A DNA stretch of 64,000 bases from Coriaria nepalensis (lineage: Eukaryota; Streptophyta; Magnoliopsida; Cucurbitales; Coriariaceae): positions 2,983,501-3,047,500 of the forward strand of contig CP114492.1 of the NCBI GenBank assembly GCA_027186245.1. Direction: 5' to 3'. Both the position numbers and the translations under genes were made by a program. The notes under the pieces are model-generated. The model made no database searches. It was not told the DNA's origin and saw nothing but the letters and a program-made list of their open reading frames with translations. Of the stretch, positions 60,676 to 64,000 are shown piece after piece. The first letter of the stretch is position 1, and each line of letters opens with the position of its first letter.

Positions 60676-60803
60676 TGTTATCAAAGATGAAAAGAGAATT
60701 CTTTCTTCTACAATATTTGAAAAGTGAGGCACATATATAAACACAATTAGGAAATTAGAATTAAGTTAACTGACAGTTATATATATATAATATACAGCTA
60801 ACA
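60676..60803 (-). repeat. Copia LTR (3' LTR of the minus-strand element) inside the VMA12-like exon
   Basis: On the minus strand it begins TGTTAGCTGTATATT after a purine tract (atggaggag) and ends TTTGATAACA: 128 bp with TG…CA ends. The bases next to it in the gene, CGGAG (60671-60675), would be one copy of the target duplication; the other lies beyond the window. Confidence 0.8.
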
Positions 60804-63800
60804 CTCCTCCATATTAATCATGCCCAACTTATTATAAAAATAATCAATCTGAACCTCATTTAAAGCTTTTGTGAAGATGTCCCCTAATTATTCTCCAGTC
60901 TTCACATATCCTATAGAAATCAAGTCTTGTTGAATTTTCTCACGAACAAAATGATAATCAATTTTAATATGCTTAGTTTGCTCATGAAACATAGGATTTG
61001 ATGCAATTTGAATAGCAGATTGGTTATCGCACCACAATTTGCTGGTACTGAAGTTTTAAGTCCTACTTCAGTCAAGAGCTGATATATCCACATTAACTCA
61101 CACACAGACTATGTCATAGCCCTATATTATGACTCTGCACTAGATCGTGACACAACATTTTGCTTCTCACTCTTCCATGAGACTAAATTTTCTCAAACAA
61201 AGATACAATAACCTGAAGTGGATCTTCTATTCATTTTGGAACCTGCCTAATCTGCATCTGAAAAATATTCAATATGAGTGTGCCCATGATTTGCATACAT
61301 GATATTATGTCCAGGTATTCCTTTCAAGTAACACAAAATTTGCTCTAACGCTGCCCAATGATGAAATGTTGGGGATGACATAAACTGACTAACAACACTG
61401 ATCGAATATGAAATATCTGGACGAGTCATAGTAAGGTAATTCAACTTCCCAACCAATCTCCGATATCTCTCAGAATCTTCAAATAGTTCTCCATCCCCTG
61501 TGAGGTGCATGTTCAGAGTCATTGGAGCATTATAAGGCTTTGCTCCCAATTTTCATGTCTTAGTTAAATAGGTCAAAGACATATTTTCTTTGAGATAGAA
61601 AGATACATTTTTTACTCCCTGTAACTTCAACACCTAAGAAATACTTTAGCACTCCCAAGTCCTTCGTGTGAAACTCAGTATGAATGAAAGACTTAAAAGA
61701 TGAGATTCCTGTAGTATCACTTCCAGTGATAACAATGTCATCCACATACACAACTAACAAAATGATACTAGCTTCTGATTGTTTGTACAACACAGAATGG
61801 TCATACTTGCTTTTATCATACCAAATTTTTTAATAGTCTGACTAAATTTTCCAAACCAAGCATGAGTACTCTATTTCAAACCATACAAAAATTTTCAAAG
61901 ATGACAAACTTGTCTTGATTCCCCTTAAGAAACAAAACCATGAGTTTGCTCTATAGACACCTCCTCCTATAGATCACCATGAAAAAAAATATTCTTTATA
62001 TCAAGTTTATGTAAAGGCTAATGATGAGTAGCTGTCATTGAAATAAATAATCGAACAAATGTCAATTTTGCAAAAGGAGAAAAATTGTTAGAATAGTCCA
62101 CTCCATAGGTTTGAGCATAGCTTTTAACTATAAGATGGGCTTTCAATCTTGCAACTGACCCATCCGAATTGACCTTAACTGCAAATACTCATTTGCATTA
62201 TATAGCTCGTTTCCCTGAAGGTAAATTGACCAAGTGCCAAGTGCCATTGTCATCTAAAACATTCATCTCCTTTATCATTGCATCATGCCAACTAGGATGA
62301 GATATGGCTTCACAAACACTTTTAGGAATAGAGATAGAATCAATGGAATAAATAAAAGAACAAGAGGAAGACAACAAGCCATTGTAAGAAACAAAAGAAG
62401 AAATAGAATAAGTACATTAGTGTTTACCTTTGCGTAACGCAATATGAAGATCATTGTTCGGGACTAGATCTAATGATGAAAGATCAGGTGCAGGACATAA
62501 ATCAAGAGGTTGACGCCTGGAGTAGACTTGAGTAATTAGGAGTAGACTTCAGGTTTAGACAAAATCGAACAAGGACCCCAAACATCATGATGAACTAATT
62601 CAAAAAGAACACTAGCACGTTTATTGACTCTAGGACTTGAACTAAGACAATGATGTTTTACAAACTGACACGACTCACAATCTAATGAAGACAACTTACT
62701 AATGATGTGGACAAAGTTTTTTAAGCAAAGTATGAGATAGATGACCTAACCTACAATGAGCCTCGAAAGGAGAAGTGACACTTAAGCAGGCAATAGAAGT
62801 GGGGAGCAGTGTGTCAAGAATGTAGAGGCCTCTAGACTCATGTCATTTACCAATAATCTTCTTCATCATAAGATTTTGGAATAAACAATGATTAGGAAAA
62901 AATGAGATGCAATAGTTAAGATTACAAGTGAGTTGTCTAATAGAGAGCAAATTAAATGATAAATTAGGTAAATGTAAAATAGATGAATGAGAAAGCAAAG
63001 GGGTAGGAGTGATGGTGCCAGACCCACAAATATAAGATGGTGACCCATCAGCTAAAGTAACGGTAGAAGTGGAAACATGTCACTAAAAAGTAGAAAAGAT
63101 GCTAAAATTACCTGTCATATGATCTGGGGCACAAGAATCAATGACTTATTTAGAGGATGAGGAAATAAGACACACGTTGGGTTTACCTGAATCAGGAATA
63201 ACAGTGATAGAAGGAGATGAAGACTTGAGTGATTTATGATACTGTGAGAACTTGGCAAATTCATTGGCAGAGATAAGGACTAAATTGTCAGAGGTATCAT
63301 TAGTGAACACAACATGACCTGAGTGTTTTTGCTGATTTTTGTACTGAAGCAGCTACACTCAAACTTTATATGGTCTGGCTTATGACACTAGTTACACATA
63401 ATGTCTCTAGAATCTGGCATTCGAGTTCAAATCCTTATGAGCCACCTCTTTTGTTTCCACTGTGATTAGTTGATCTCTTAGGCGCATAATTATTTGTGCG
63501 ACTTACCAAAGCACCACTGAGCGGAACAGGTGGAGTACTTTTTGTGCGGAGAACGCGACTAAAAACATCTTGTAAAGATGAGACCTTAGAACCAGAAATA
63601 ACTTATGACTTAGCAAACTCAAAGTCAGAAGAGAGACCAGCAAGGAAACTCATGATAGCCATCTGCTCCCGTTAGTATTGTTGAACCTTCACATCAGTGG
63701 TAAAGGGTAGCAACATATTAAGATCCTCATACATCTTCTTAAATGCCATAAACTAGTTTATAAGGGGTTGATCTTATTTTTCCACAGAGTAAAATGCTTT

Positions 63801-64000
63801 GCAAACCTCGTACATGCGGGAGAGATTCCTTTTTCCAGAGTACAAAAATTCTAAATAATCCATCAATTCTTTAACAAATTCACAGTGATTAATCAAGCTA
63901 ATTACCTTGCTATCAATAGAGTTCTAAATTTGAAGGAACAAACGAATATCCTCTTTGAGCCATGTCTACTTCGAATTATCTTTTTTCTGCAAATCATCTT
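60804..64000 (-). mobile_element. Ty1/copia retrotransposon body, runs off the window
   Basis: Minus-strand copia with gag at the right and RNase H at the left. Gag near 63300-64000: INHCEFVKELMDYLEFLYSG, EQMAIMSFLAGL, SLQDVFSRVLRT. Integrase and linker at about 62250-63000, strongly decayed. RT at 61560-61793 (VVYVDDIVITGSDTT, the catalytic YVDD, then FHTKDLGVLKYFLG). RT/RNase H connection at 61247-61549 (YRRLVGKLNYLTMTRPDIS). RNase H at 60850-61180, with DNQSAIQIAS. Frames are interrupted by stops throughout, so it is inactive and the insertion is not recent. The 5' LTR is outside the window. Confidence 0.85.

Overview
The window is nuclear DNA of a flowering plant, most likely a eudicot. 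The evidence is intron-split genes of plant-type families (PLATZ, ATL RING-H2, plant tetraspanin with a GCCK motif, GRP1.8-like glycine-rich protein, SNL6-type cinnamoyl-CoA reductase-like), AT-rich intergenic DNA with many microsatellites, and a heavy load of decayed Ty1/copia, Ty3/gypsy and LINE retroelements. I cannot name the species.

Layout. 1-2.8 kb: 3' part of a ubiquitin-specific protease (+). 2.86-8.64 kb: a tandem segmental duplication carrying a glycine-rich wall protein gene (-); the copy at 3.4-3.8 kb is frameshifted and shortened, the copy at 7.4-8.3 kb is open. 8.6-25.7 kb: repeat-rich, with LINE remnants (one apparently split by nested LTR-element insertions, 12.0-16.4 kb) and a broken copia element bracketed by a short inverted repeat (20.7-23.8 kb). 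25.8-27.9 kb: a PLATZ zinc-binding transcription factor (+) whose start codon appears to be cut off from the rest of the CDS by a GC-AG intron. 28-38 kb: intergenic, a decayed copia element (32.1-34.3 kb) and a compact internally deleted copia element with both LTRs, primer-binding site and 5-bp target duplication (34.9-37.1 kb). 38.3-39.3 kb: tetraspanin (-). 40.7-45.4 kb: an unusual block with a 23-bp tandem array, an ~80-bp tandem array, and a ~1.4-kb degenerate telomere-like (CCCTAAA-type) array flanked by inverted copies of an ~83-bp repeat. 46.1-47.0 kb: ATL-type RING-H2 E3 ligase (-). 48.2-50.1 kb: triple-CCCH zinc finger protein (-) with a long poly-Gly tract. 51.1-53.3 kb: dead Ty3/gypsy element. 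54.5-57.5 kb: five-exon SNL6/CCR-like NAD(P)-dependent oxidoreductase (-). 58.8-60.7 kb: a plant homologue of the V-ATPase assembly factor VMA12 (+), broken by a one-base frameshift and by a copia element (-) that starts in its third coding exon and runs off the window end.

The host genes are unrelated single-copy genes, not an operon or cluster. I found no CRISPR array, rRNA, convincing tRNA or novel enzymatic system. The most unusual pieces are the telomere-like block at 42.4-44.3 kb, the GC-AG start-codon intron in the PLATZ gene, and the doubly disrupted VMA12 homologue. Exon boundaries were set by eye from GT/AG sites, reading frame and family resemblance; 5' and 3' transcript ends are not determined.
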